The translations under genes were made by a program, and so were the position numbers. Of a stretch of 29,550 nucleotides of DNA, positions 14,442 to 21,642 are shown piece by piece. The DNA is taken from positions 1 through 29,550 of IMG/VR virus record IMGVR_UViG_3300044704_000032; one strand, given 5' to 3'. The notes beneath the pieces were generated by a model. That model did no database searches. It worked only from the letters and a program-made list of their open reading frames with translations, and was not told the origin of the DNA. Numbering within the stretch: position 1 is the first letter of the stretch; the number at the start of each line of letters is the position of its first letter. Origin of the DNA: a virus.

Positions 14442-15249
14442 CGGCGACCTTTCTTGGCGTTGGCAGCCTTCGCGCGCTTCTTGAAGTCCTCAGCGTCCAC
14501 GTAGCAGACCGCGTCGATCAGGATCGATGCGGCGGAGTCGTCGAGCTCGTGGCGCTCGCACCAGCGGTCGATCGCGGTCCACGGAATGCGGCCGGCGATC
14601 AGGCCGAGCGGCCGGCACGTCTCGAGCGCCTTGTAGGCGATCACGACGAGCTGCACCGCGTCGTCGTGATCGGGACGGTCGGCCAGGATCGTCTCCTGTT
14701 CCGGGGTCGGCTCGCGTCCCTTCGCCTCGCCCATCTCGAGCGACGCGATCGTCGGGCCCGCCTTTTCTTCCCAGGCGAGCCACTGGGCTACTTTTTTCCC
14801 AGCTCGGTGCCCGCGTTCGGATCGGCGGCGAGCGTCGGGAAGTTGTCCGCGTCGCGCGCTGCGGCGGCGAGTCCGTCGAAGATGTCGTCGCGCTCGCTCG
14901 CGAGCGACAGCAGCAGCTCGAGGCACTTCTCGCGCGAGAACGGGCACGGCACGCCGGGCGAGTCGTCCTCGGCGACAAATTCCCAGCCCTTGACCACGGT
15001 CGCCGCGAATAGCTCGGCGGTGTGCTGCCGGCTCGCTTCGATCTTCGCCTCGGTGAGCCGTCCGCTGCCGAGCTTCTTACTCTGATCATTGGCGAGCTTG
15101 AGGAGCATCGACATGTACGGGCCGTTGCCCTTGCCAGCGTAGGCGAGCTCGAGCACCGGATTCTTGTCGAAGCCGAGCGTGATCGTGTCGAGCGTGAACT
15201 TGAGTGTGCCGGCCGGCTTCTGCTTGCTGAGCTGGCTTCCGAATCCCAT
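14438..15249 (-). CDS. Tail assembly chaperone fusion made by -1 frameshift
   Basis: The frame opened at ATG 15249 is joined to the downstream frame by a -1 shift on A AAA AAG (14797-14791). The downstream frame has no start codon of its own next to its homologous part, and reads KKVAQWLAWEEKAGPTIASL onward through LETCRPLGLIAGRIPW to the basic end ANAKKGRR. The fusion would be about 270 aa. In lambda the G and GT proteins made this way bind the tape measure and help assemble the tube. Here the pair lies between the tail tube and the tape measure gene, which is the standard location. The frame ends overlapping the tape measure ATG. Confidence 0.85.
14788..15249 (-). CDS. Tail assembly chaperone, unshifted product (gpG-like)
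   Basis: This 153-aa product stops at TAG right after the slippery sequence. It begins MGFGSQLSKQKPAGTLKFTLDTITLGFDKNPVLELAYAGK and is helical towards the C-terminus (CLELLLSLASERDDIFDGLA), as in other tail chaperones. It is expected to be made in excess over the frameshifted form. The ATG lies exactly at +1 of the promoter at 15256-15287. Confidence 0.85.
   Translation of the reverse strand: MGFGSQLSKQKPAGTLKFTLDTITLGFDKNPVLELAYAGKGNGPYMSMLLKLANDQSKKLGSGRLTEAKIEASRQHTAELFAATVVKGWEFVAEDDSPGVPCPFSREKCLELLLSLASERDDIFDGLAAAARDADNFPTLAADPNAGTELGKK
14791..14797 (-). other. Slippery heptamer A AAA AAG for -1 frameshifting
   Basis: In the 0 frame the codons are GGA AAA AAG TAG, so the heptamer A-AAA-AAG is in the correct phase and the stop codon follows at once. 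GGG-AAA-A overlaps it and is a second possible site (14800-14794). This is the strongest heptamer known for bacterial -1 shifting and is what tail chaperone genes usually use. Confidence 0.85.
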
Positions 15250-15255
15250 GCGCCA

Positions 15256-15287
15256 AGGGTCGGGCTGGCCCGAGCGGTGGTCGAGAT
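15256..15287 (-). promoter_or_regulatory. Late promoter element, copy 3
   Basis: ATCTCGACCACCGC (15287-15274), ten bases, then CCGACCCT with -10-like GACCCT (15261-15256). Six bases later ATG 15249 of the chaperone is at +1. Confidence 0.8.
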
Positions 15288-15302
15288 GCCCGGATCAGGT
15301 GA

Positions 15303-16796
15303 TCAGCTCGCCGGCAGGTACGGGAACACGGTCATGCCGAGCGAGAAGTTGTATGTCGTGTCGCGGAATGCCTCGATCGACGCCGGCAGCTTCACGGCCT
15401 CGTTCGCCGCGATGTCTGGGCCGCCGTCGCCGAGCGTCAGGGACGGCACATCGAACAGGACCGCGCCGTCCGTGCTCGCGATCGCGACGTCGAACGCGCA
15501 CGTGCGGTTGTCGCGGATCGCCTTGCACACGTCGTCCTGGGTGAAGATGCACGTGACGTCGAGGCTGACGTCGAAGCGACCCGTGATGATGCGCTTCGCG
15601 CCGAGCGTGCCCTGCTGGACCTGCGGCTTGACGTTGTTATTGACCGTCAGCTTCCAGTCGAGGATGTCCGTCGAGATGCCCGTCTCGTCGGTGTTCGATA
15701 CGCGCAGCCGACGAACCTGCGAGGCCGTCGTGAACAGCGCGGTCTGGACGGGCGTCGGCGCGGCTGCGGCGCCGGTCGCTCGCACCGTGCTTGGATCGGT
15801 GAAGTCCGTCGCTGCGAAGCTCACCGCGGCTGTGATCTTGTCCTCCGATGGCGCGTTGATCTCGAACGTATTGACCAGCGCGCCGAGCGCGTACGCGTAG
15901 CTCGTCGCACCCGCAGCCGCCGCGCCGGGATAGCCGATCTCGAGCGTGTAGCTCGGCTCCTTGTAGTCCGCCGAGTCTCCGAACACGTTGCGCACCCACG
16001 GGCCGAAGAACAGCTGGATCGTCTTGCCCGTCCCCGGATCGGTCGCCCATGCCTGATTCTTACGATCGACGGTGATCACGCCGGCCGCGACGCCGGTGAT
16101 CCGCGCGAAGCCGCGATTCTGCGCCGCGACGGTGAAGCCGAGCGCGCCGGGTGCCGCGGCCGTGCCGCCGCCGACCCAGACCCACCAGCCGGGCAGAAGG
16201 CCGAGCCCTGCGAATGCATTCGCGGCGCTCGTGAGGTTGCCCGCCGCGTTGACGCCGATGTCCCCGGACGCGCCCTGGTAGCCGACGACCTCGACGACCG
16301 CGGTCGCCGGCGGCGTCTCGATCGTACCGCCCGTGATCGCGATCGAGCCCGCCGTCGATCCCGCGCCGACGACCTTCAGGCCGTTGTTCAATGTGGTGCC
16401 GCGGATCCACAGGATCGCTCCCTGCGGCAACGCACCGCCGGCGGGCACGCCGATCGCGGTGGCCGTGAACGACGTGGGCACGAAACGGCCGACGCCGGTG
16501 CCGCCGGGATACTTCGTCGCGCTGCGGAAGATGCCCTCCCAGAACGCTTCGAGCAGCTCCTTGTTCAGGTCCTGCGTGACCTTCGGAGCGCTCTCGAGCC
16601 CGACGACAGCGCCCTTCTCGCGCTGGAGCATGATCGACAGCGGCTCGCTCGAGACCCGCTTGAGCTTCGCGTAGAAGTCGGACAGCCCGCCGCCGTTGGG
16701 TTGATGCCGCCGGTAGCCGGCGGTGGCCTGGACGCCGAGCGTCGTTTCGAGCGCGCTCTGCAGGCTGACGAAGTCCGACTTGACGAGCAGCGACAT
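15303..16796 (-). CDS. Major tail tube protein
   Basis: This 497-aa protein lies directly before the tail chaperones and after the terminator, where the tail tube gene is expected. It is beta-rich, with conserved-looking features in the C-terminal third: TDILDWKLTVNNNVKPQVQ, GAKRIITGRFDVSLDVTCIF and YNFSLGMTVFPYLP. The middle (about residues 120-260) is Gly/Ala-rich and may be an inserted Ig-like surface domain, which would explain a length above the 150-300 aa of many tube proteins. Its ATG is at +1 of its own promoter element, consistent with high expression. Confidence 0.8.
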   Translation of the reverse strand: MSLLVKSDFVSLQSALETTLGVQATAGYRRHQPNGGGLSDFYAKLKRVSSEPLSIMLQREKGAVVGLESAPKVTQDLNKELLEAFWEGIFRSATKYPGGTGVGRFVPTSFTATAIGVPAGGALPQGAILWIRGTTLNNGLKVVGAGSTAGSIAITGGTIETPPATAVVEVVGYQGASGDIGVNAAGNLTSAANAFAGLGLLPGWWVWVGGGTAAAPGALGFTVAAQNRGFARITGVAAGVITVDRKNQAWATDPGTGKTIQLFFGPWVRNVFGDSADYKEPSYTLEIGYPGAAAAGATSYAYALGALVNTFEINAPSEDKITAAVSFAATDFTDPSTVRATGAAAAPTPVQTALFTTASQVRRLRVSNTDETGISTDILDWKLTVNNNVKPQVQQGTLGAKRIITGRFDVSLDVTCIFTQDDVCKAIRDNRTCAFDVAIASTDGAVLFDVPSLTLGDGGPDIAANEAVKLPASIEAFRDTTYNFSLGMTVFPYLPAS

Positions 16797-16802
16797 GCCG
16801 GC

Positions 16803-16834
16803 ATCGTCAAATCCGTGGGTGCGGTGGTCGATTT
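16803..16834 (-). promoter_or_regulatory. Late promoter element, copy 4
   Basis: AAATCGACCACCGC (16834-16821), ten bases, then TTGACGAT with -10-like GACGAT (16808-16803). Six bases later ATG 16796 of the tail tube gene is at +1. It lies in the 63-base gap after the terminator gene. Confidence 0.8.
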
Positions 16835-16859
16835 GCGGCGGAGCGCACCGGCTCGGGCG

Positions 16860-17285
16860 TTACGCGCGACCGGTGAAGTCGAACGGCACGGGTACGAGGA
16901 GCGTGGCCCACTTGCCTTCCTTGCCCGGCACGGATCCAGCCGCGGCGCTGTAAACCGGCTCGACGCCGGGTGCGCCGCCGATCGTTTGCGACGCGAAGAT
17001 CGCCCGGACGTCTCCGGCCAGCATGGCGAGCTGGCGTGCGCCCGCGTCGAGCGGCCCGTACAGCTTCACGTTGATCACGCCGCGGTACTCGAATAGCCGC
17101 GCGCCGATCGGCCCCTGCGTGAGCTGCCGTGCCACGAGCGGCCCGAACGTGACCGTTGCGGCCGCCGACGCGTCCTGCGGCCGGAACGCCTCGTTGTGCA
17201 GCGCGTACGGAATCTCCGGATGCGCCTGCTCCCAGCCGCTGCGCCAGCGTTCGCTGATCGCCTCGATCGCCTCTGCCTCGGTCAC
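16860..17285 (-). CDS. Tail terminator-like protein (DUF4128-like)
   Basis: The start is GTG 17285, overlapping the TGA of the gp10-like gene. The 141-aa protein opens with a helix (EAEAIEAISERWRSGWEQAHPEIPYALHNE) then beta strands (RLFEYRGVINVKLYGPLDAGARQLAMLAGDVRAIF), the layout of the phage tail terminator fold. It closes the tube at the head-proximal end. The further upstream extension of this frame is shadow sequence from the gp10-like gene. Position between neck protein and tail tube supports the call. Confidence 0.75.
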   Translation of the reverse strand: MTEAEAIEAISERWRSGWEQAHPEIPYALHNEAFRPQDASAAATVTFGPLVARQLTQGPIGARLFEYRGVINVKLYGPLDAGARQLAMLAGDVRAIFASQTIGGAPGVEPVYSAAAGSVPGKEGKWATLLVPVPFDFTGRA

Positions 17286-17689
17286 AGCTCGATCTTCTTC
17301 GCCATCCAGCGCTGCTTGACGCGCTCGTCGGCGCGTTCGATTGCGTGCTCGACGAACTCTGCCTCGGCCTGCGGCGATGAGCCCTCGTTGAGCTGCTGGA
17401 TGTACGGCGCGTTGTTGGCCAGGCCGAGCTCGGCTTCGGGGTCGCGATTGGCGATCACTGCGGCGATCGCTGACTGCTGCGCCGATGCGGCTGCGCCGAC
17501 GTCGTCCGGGCTGCCGTTGGGCGCGGTGGGCGGCTCGCCGACGTACGGCACCCAGTTCGATCGCGCCCACGTCGTATCGACGGGCGTGGCCGCGACGATC
17601 TCGGCGGTGCGCTCGAGCACGATCTCCTTGCGAACATGATCGAGCTGCGCGGCGAGGTCGATCGCGATCCGCTGGCTCTGGCGCGTCAT
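17282..17689 (-). CDS. HK97 gp10-like neck / head-tail completion protein
   Basis: This 135-aa protein has the family signatures ATPVDTTWARSNWVP (about 34-48) and NNAPYIQQLNEGSSPQAEAEFVEHAI (92-117), the pattern of HK97 gp10 family proteins that help join tail to capsid. Its ATG is at +1 of the promoter at 17696-17727. The TGA overlaps the start of the terminator gene. Confidence 0.85.
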   Translation of the reverse strand: MTRQSQRIAIDLAAQLDHVRKEIVLERTAEIVAATPVDTTWARSNWVPYVGEPPTAPNGSPDDVGAAASAQQSAIAAVIANRDPEAELGLANNAPYIQQLNEGSSPQAEAEFVEHAIERADERVKQRWMAKKIEL

Positions 17690-17695
17690 GTCCAG

Positions 17696-17727
17696 AGGAT
17701 CGAGCTCGAGCGCGCGGTGGTCGAGAT
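17696..17727 (-). promoter_or_regulatory. Late promoter element, copy 5
   Basis: ATCTCGACCACCGC (17727-17714), ten bases, then TCGATCCT with -10-like GATCCT (17701-17696). Six bases later ATG 17689 is at +1. It overlaps the TGA of the gene before. Confidence 0.8.
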
Positions 17728-18026
17728 CAGCGACGGCTGGCGCGACGATCGGCGCGGTTCTGTGCGGGCGTTAGGACGTCGACGCGGTGTCCCGGCGTCA
17801 TCGTGACCTTGCGACCGCCATCGAGCGTGACCTCGCGCGGCGGTCCGACGGGATCGACGTCGATCTTGAGCGCTGTCCACAGGATGAACAGATCGAACGG
17901 CGATACGCCGAGGTCGCGCCACGGGAACGGAGCACCCCGCGCGAACCGGTGAGGCCCGAACAGCAGCTCCTCGCACGCCACTGTGAAGGCGGCGTCCTCG
18001 TCGAAGGCTACGCGGACCAGCGACAT
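17727..18026 (-). CDS. Hypothetical head protein of 99 aa
   Basis: This protein lies between the major capsid and the gp10-like gene. It contains FGPHRFARGAPFPWRDLGVSPFDLFILWTALKIDV, then a basic Arg-rich end (NRADRRASRR). Short proteins at this place are often head completion or connector proteins, but I recognise no family. It starts at ATG 18026 eleven bases after the capsid stop codon, with no clear ribosome binding site. Confidence 0.6.
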   Translation of the reverse strand: MSLVRVAFDEDAAFTVACEELLFGPHRFARGAPFPWRDLGVSPFDLFILWTALKIDVDPVGPPREVTLDGGRKVTMTPGHRVDVLTPAQNRADRRASRR

Positions 18027-18037
18027 CAGCCGACCGG

Positions 18038-19096
18038 TTACGGGGTGACCATGCCCTGGAAGTACGTGCCGGCCTCGGGCGTGATGACGCCGAAGCCGTT
18101 GTAGACGTCGATGATGTTCGCCCAGCTGCCGCCCGGACCCGCCTTCTCATCGCGGACCTTGCGGATCTGGATGCCCTGGTCGCTCGCGACGCCGTTCCAG
18201 ACGAACCGCGCGAACGCCGCGGGCTCCTCGGACTGCAGCGTCAGGCCCGCGTCGCCGTTCTCGTCGCCGGCGGTCGGCGAGTAGAACAGCAGACCGTCGT
18301 CCGGCGGAACGATCGGCAGGTTGTTCGGCGTCTCGTTCTCGAGCGCGGCGTTGTAGATCGCCGTCGAGACACCGACCCACTTGATGCCGAGCAGCGCGGC
18401 GATCTGCGGCGCCTCGGCGGCGCGTGCGGCGGCGATCAGCGTGTTGTTGCCGTTGATGGTCGCGAACACCTGCGCCTTGATCTTCGCGGCGTTCCGGACC
18501 TTGTGCCAGAGCCGGCCGCCCATCGCGAAACCCATCTGCTCCGGCGCCATGCCGGTGAGGTTGCTCTGGATCCGGATCTCGTCCTGGATCGCCTCGATGA
18601 TGTCCGCGCCGGCGTTGTCGAAGTAGAGGCGGTTCTTCGCGGTCGCCGTGCCGGTGTTGTCGGCACCGGCGCCGGTGACGGTGCGATACCAGGCGGACGG
18701 CGTGAAGAACGTCGCCGCCATGCGTCGCTCGGTGTGCAGCGCCGCCTTGTAAGCGAGCACCCGGGGCACGAGCAGCTCGGGATTCCGCTCGACGTCCGCG
18801 GCGGCTGCAGCCGCGTCGTTGACGTCGTACTCGAGCGACCGAGCGTCCGTCTTGAACGGTGCGGTGCCGTAGCCCCACGCCGCCTTCTTCGGCGCTGCCG
18901 TCGGACCGCGCGGCTCGAGCTCGTCGCGGTTGAGGTCCCCCACGTTGACTGTCGTGTAGAGGCCGCTCGGCTTCTTGACGACCAGCTTCGGCACCATCTT
19001 CGTCGCGATGAATCGCCCATCGCTGACGAACCGACGAACCGCCATGTTGGTCTGGGGGACGTCGACGTACAGACTGCCAGGTGCAAAGTCGGCCAT
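18038..19096 (-). CDS. Major capsid protein
   Basis: This 352-aa protein begins ADFAPGSLYVDVPQTNMAV, has the GRFIATKMVPKLVVKKPSG region, long alpha-helical central parts (ELLVPRVLAYKAALHTERRM) and ENETPNNLPIVPPDDG, a layout fitting HK97-fold phage capsids. It follows protease, scaffold and decoration genes, the standard head order. AGGAG is nine bases before the ATG. There is no copy of the late promoter directly upstream, so it is probably read from the scaffold promoter. The type of capsid family is inferred from context and length. Confidence 0.82.
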   Translation of the reverse strand: MADFAPGSLYVDVPQTNMAVRRFVSDGRFIATKMVPKLVVKKPSGLYTTVNVGDLNRDELEPRGPTAAPKKAAWGYGTAPFKTDARSLEYDVNDAAAAAADVERNPELLVPRVLAYKAALHTERRMAATFFTPSAWYRTVTGAGADNTGTATAKNRLYFDNAGADIIEAIQDEIRIQSNLTGMAPEQMGFAMGGRLWHKVRNAAKIKAQVFATINGNNTLIAAARAAEAPQIAALLGIKWVGVSTAIYNAALENETPNNLPIVPPDDGLLFYSPTAGDENGDAGLTLQSEEPAAFARFVWNGVASDQGIQIRKVRDEKAGPGGSWANIIDVYNGFGVITPEAGTYFQGMVTP

Positions 19097-19165
19097 GGTC
19101 GGAATCTCCTAAAGGGGTGCTGCGAGCGAGAACGAAGCGATGGGACGGGTGGAGAGGAGGTCGCG

Positions 19166-19552
19166 CTACGGCTTGGCGTAACGCGCGACGGGAAGGACCG
19201 TAATGATCGCGCCGGCCGCGCCGGCCGCTTCCATCGCCTTCGCGGCGACGATGTTCGTGGCGACCGCGGTGATCGCGTCACCGTTCGCGTTCGGCGTGAG
19301 CTCGGCGCCCTTCGCGACAGCCGCACCGACCTGGACCTTGCACGGGCGCAGATCGGTGTAAAAATCAACCGCATCGCCCGCGGTCGGCGCCTTCACGAAG
19401 TGGCCGCCGATAATGCCGTCGGCGCGCTCGCCGAGCACGGAGCACGCTGCGACGCCGGTGGCCGTGTACTTGCCGAAACGCCAGATCTTGGCGGTGAGGT
19501 CCCCGGACGCATCTGCGTTGACCGGTGGAACGGCGGTATCGATCTTGCCCAT
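19166..19552 (-). CDS. Head decoration protein, DUF2190-like
   Basis: This 128-aa protein is small, Gly/Ala-rich and beta-rich (GKYTATGVAACSVLGERADGI, VGAAVAKGAELTPNANGDAI), like the capsid-cementing proteins encoded just before the major capsid in many siphophages. GTAGGAG lies nine bases upstream of ATG 19552. It is separated from the scaffold gene by 75 bases with no promoter element. The family name is tentative; the decoration role is supported by position. Confidence 0.72.
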   Translation of the reverse strand: MGKIDTAVPPVNADASGDLTAKIWRFGKYTATGVAACSVLGERADGIIGGHFVKAPTAGDAVDFYTDLRPCKVQVGAAVAKGAELTPNANGDAITAVATNIVAAKAMEAAGAAGAIITVLPVARYAKP

Positions 19553-19627
19553 GGCGGCGAACTCCTACGTGAGCGGTGTGATTCGGTTCGGTGATTGCTG
19601 GTTGGGAGCGATGACGATCGAGACGGG

Positions 19628-20323
19628 CTAGCCGGCCTGCCGGCCGTAGGCGCGCGTGGCGTCGTAGGCCTTCTTCAGCTCGATGCCCTTCTCGGTGGTG
19701 AGGAAGCGCTCGAGCGCGAGGCCCTCATCCTTGATGCCCTTCTCCTCGGCGAACTTCTTGGCGCCGTCGTTGAAGGCCTGGAGTGCGTCGGCTGGCTCGG
19801 CGTCACCGCCTGGATCGGCGCCGACCGGCTTGCCGAGCGACTTCATCGCGGCGTCCGCGCCCTTGAGCATGGCGGTCACGCTGTCGCGAACCTTCTCGTC
19901 GGCGATCGTGTCGAGCGCCTTGAGCGCCGCGACCTTGGTGTCCTCGTCCCCGGCGAGGTGTCCGATCTCGGTCTTCGCGCGCGCCTTGTACAGCGCGACG
20001 AGGCCGGTCGCCTTGCTCTTCTCGAGCTCGGCCGCGTTGGCGTCGTTGTCGCGCGCGAGCTGCTCCATGAGCGCCCCCTGGGACTTGCGGATCTCGACGC
20101 CCTTGACCGTCTTGTAGACGACCGGGTCCGCCTCGAGCTTGGACTTGACGATCGCTTCGCGGTCGGTGAACGACTTGCCGACGAACGGCTCGATCTCGTC
20201 CGCTGGCAGCGTGGCCGCATGAAGCCGCTGCGCTTCGGGCAGTGTGAGCGCGAGCGCGAGCAGCTTGGCGAGCTCGGTGTTGCGCTTCTCGAGTGCGGCG
20301 ATCTTGTCGGCGTCGGTGGTCAT
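19628..20323 (-). CDS. Nested scaffold protein (short form, internal start)
   Basis: ATG 20323 is in frame inside the longer gene and has GGAG six bases upstream, in an otherwise Pro/Ala-rich linker. It also has its own promoter element (20352-20383) with predicted +1 at 20345. The 231-aa product is the coiled-coil part alone, analogous to lambda Nu3 made from inside gene C. Two products of one frame sharing a C-terminus are a common scaffold design. Support is sequence-only: the coincidence of promoter, ribosome binding site and ATG. Confidence 0.7.
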   Translation of the reverse strand: MTTDADKIAALEKRNTELAKLLALALTLPEAQRLHAATLPADEIEPFVGKSFTDREAIVKSKLEADPVVYKTVKGVEIRKSQGALMEQLARDNDANAAELEKSKATGLVALYKARAKTEIGHLAGDEDTKVAALKALDTIADEKVRDSVTAMLKGADAAMKSLGKPVGADPGGDAEPADALQAFNDGAKKFAEEKGIKDEGLALERFLTTEKGIELKKAYDATRAYGRQAG

Positions 20324-20767
20324 CGTTCGCTCCGGTGGCTTTGTGGGGTTGACGCTAGGTGCCGCTGGGGCGGTGGTCGAGTTGGCTGCGGGCATCGGCG
20401 CTGGAAGGCGCTTCGTCGTCGGCGCCACGACCTCGTGCGTGTGGCCCGCGGCCTCGCCGATCGTGATAGCCGCGCCGTCTCGAACCCACGGGTGGGAATG
20501 CCACGCGTAGCTGCCGTCGTTGGCGGACTCGCTGCTCGTCATGCCGCTCTGCTGCTCGTCGACAGACGGCACGAGGTGTGAGTGGCCATTGGTGGCCGTG
20601 GTGAGCACGGCACGCTTCGCGAGATCCACGCCCCGCGTGATCTTGTCCGGCGCAGACGGTTCTCGCTTCATCAGCGCGACCGTCGCCGGCTTGTGACACG
20701 GGCGATCGACGCCGCTCAGCTCGTTGATGCGCAGATGAACGAGACGGGCCTTCGGCAGCTTGCTCAT
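19628..20767 (-). CDS. Scaffold protein with N-terminal leader region (long form)
   Basis: The start is ATG 20767, overlapping the TGA of the protease gene (ATGA), giving 379 aa. Residues 1-148 hold LRINELSGVDRPCHKPATVALMKRE, a motif often found beside XkdF-type proteases, then a His-rich stretch (GHSHLV, WHSHPW, GHTHEV) that could bind metal. From residue 149 it is helical and charged (ADKIAALEKRNTELAKLLAL), the pattern of a coiled-coil scaffold. This C-terminal part can also be made alone from the internal start at 20323. A copy of the late promoter lies within codons of PAANSTTAPA (residues 127-133). Confidence 0.72.
   Translation of the reverse strand: MSKLPKARLVHLRINELSGVDRPCHKPATVALMKREPSAPDKITRGVDLAKRAVLTTATNGHSHLVPSVDEQQSGMTSSESANDGSYAWHSHPWVRDGAAITIGEAAGHTHEVVAPTTKRLPAPMPAANSTTAPAAPSVNPTKPPERTMTTDADKIAALEKRNTELAKLLALALTLPEAQRLHAATLPADEIEPFVGKSFTDREAIVKSKLEADPVVYKTVKGVEIRKSQGALMEQLARDNDANAAELEKSKATGLVALYKARAKTEIGHLAGDEDTKVAALKALDTIADEKVRDSVTAMLKGADAAMKSLGKPVGADPGGDAEPADALQAFNDGAKKFAEEKGIKDEGLALERFLTTEKGIELKKAYDATRAYGRQAG
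20352..20383 (-). promoter_or_regulatory. Late promoter element, copy 6, inside a gene
   Basis: AACTCGACCACCGC (20383-20370), ten bases, then CCTAGCGT with a -10 of TAGCGT (20357-20352). It is the only copy with TANNNT and the only one inside a coding region. Predicted +1 is 20345, giving a 22-base leader with GGAG before ATG 20323. Confidence 0.78.
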
Positions 20768-21213
20768 GTCGTGGTCTCCTTCGAACGGACCCCGCCGCCG
20801 CCGATCGAGAAGCCGGTCAGCTCGCCGCGCTCGAACTTCGCGAGCATGTCCGGATCGGGCTTCATCGCCACAAGCCATCCGGTCATCTGGGCATCGATCG
20901 ACAACGCCTTCGCGATGTCCTCGGTCAGCGGAAACGAATGGACGACCGCACCGCGCTCGCTACCGTCGTGCATCTCCTTCGCGATACGCGCTGACTGCAT
21001 GAAGTCGGTGACCGCGACGATCATCTCGTCCTCGGAGATGTGATCGGCGTACATCTCGCCGTCGTCCTCGTCGACAGAGCCCTGGTCGTAGTAGGGCTCG
21101 AACTCGCCCGCGGCGTTCTTCGTCGCGCAGATGAGCGCGTAGCCGAAGACGAGGCCGAGCTTCTTGTCGACCTTGCAGACGCTGACCTCGACCTTACGGA
21201 TCGCTTTCGTCAC
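20764..21213 (-). CDS. Prohead protease, XkdF-like
   Basis: This 149-aa protein has the XkdF family pattern: LGLVFGYALIC (19-29), HISEDEMIVAVTDFMQSARIAKEMH ending at His82, VVHSFPLTEDIAKAL (90-103), GWLVAMKPDPDMLAKFERGELTGFSIGG with Ser136. His82 and Ser136 are the likely catalytic pair of a self-cleaving serine protease that removes scaffold from the procapsid. It starts at GTG 21213, exactly at +1 of its own promoter element. It is directly followed, with an ATGA overlap, by the scaffold gene. Confidence 0.85.
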   Translation of the reverse strand: MTKAIRKVEVSVCKVDKKLGLVFGYALICATKNAAGEFEPYYDQGSVDEDDGEMYADHISEDEMIVAVTDFMQSARIAKEMHDGSERGAVVHSFPLTEDIAKALSIDAQMTGWLVAMKPDPDMLAKFERGELTGFSIGGGGVRSKETTT

Positions 21214-21219
21214 GCCCCG

Positions 21220-21251
21220 ACGGTCGACCGGGCGATCGCGGTGGTCGAGTT
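21220..21251 (-). promoter_or_regulatory. Late promoter element, copy 7
   Basis: AACTCGACCACCGC (21251-21238), ten bases, then TCGACCGT with -10-like GACCGT (21225-21220). Six bases later GTG 21213 of the protease is at +1. It overlaps the TAA of the gene before. Confidence 0.8.
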
Positions 21252-21642
21252 ACGCCGGCAGCTTGGGCACGCCGCGGACGTACCGACGGCGCGGCCGAAT
21301 CACGTAGACCGCCTGACCCGGCGCGGCCGCGAACACGGCGGTCACCATCTCCCAGTAGTCGCCAGCCGGTATCGGCTTCGTGTCAGCCGTCGCGATCACG
21401 ATCTTCGCCTGACCGATCGACACGACCTGGTCGCGCACAATGATGCCCGCGACCAGGTCCTTGGCGATCAGCACCTGGTCGGCATCGTCGAGGCTCGCCT
21501 TGAGCACGTACTCGAGCCCCGTGACCCGGTACGGACCGGTCTCGATATCGACCGGCGTGCCGTCCGGCAACTCGGTCGTCGGCACACCATCGGTCACGGT
21601 CACGATCAGGTCGGTGGCTTCACCGCGATAGAAGACGTTCAT
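21250..21642 (-). CDS. Small Ig-like phage structural protein
   Basis: This 130-aa protein begins MNVFYRGEATDLIVTVTDG followed by a beta-rich body (TGLEYVLKASLDDADQVLI, GDYWEMVTAVFAAAPGQAVYV), which resembles the first domain of baseplate upper or fibre-attachment proteins (BppU-like) in fold type. GGAGG lies nine bases before the ATG. The start overlaps the stop codon of the repeat protein. Its function may be to attach the repeat fibre; inference only. Confidence 0.55.
   Translation of the reverse strand: MNVFYRGEATDLIVTVTDGVPTTELPDGTPVDIETGPYRVTGLEYVLKASLDDADQVLIAKDLVAGIIVRDQVVSIGQAKIVIATADTKPIPAGDYWEMVTAVFAAAPGQAVYVIRPRRRYVRGVPKLPA

Noticed and set aside
14438-14947. Independent gene starting at the ATG at 14947
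   Set aside because: The first 50 codons are Arg-rich shadow of the chaperone; the real homologous part begins right at the slippery site.
19631-19644. GCCGGC inverted repeat at the end of the scaffold gene, possible terminator
   Set aside because: The loop would be only two to four bases, it overlaps codons, and no U-run follows; it is likely GC-rich coding chance.
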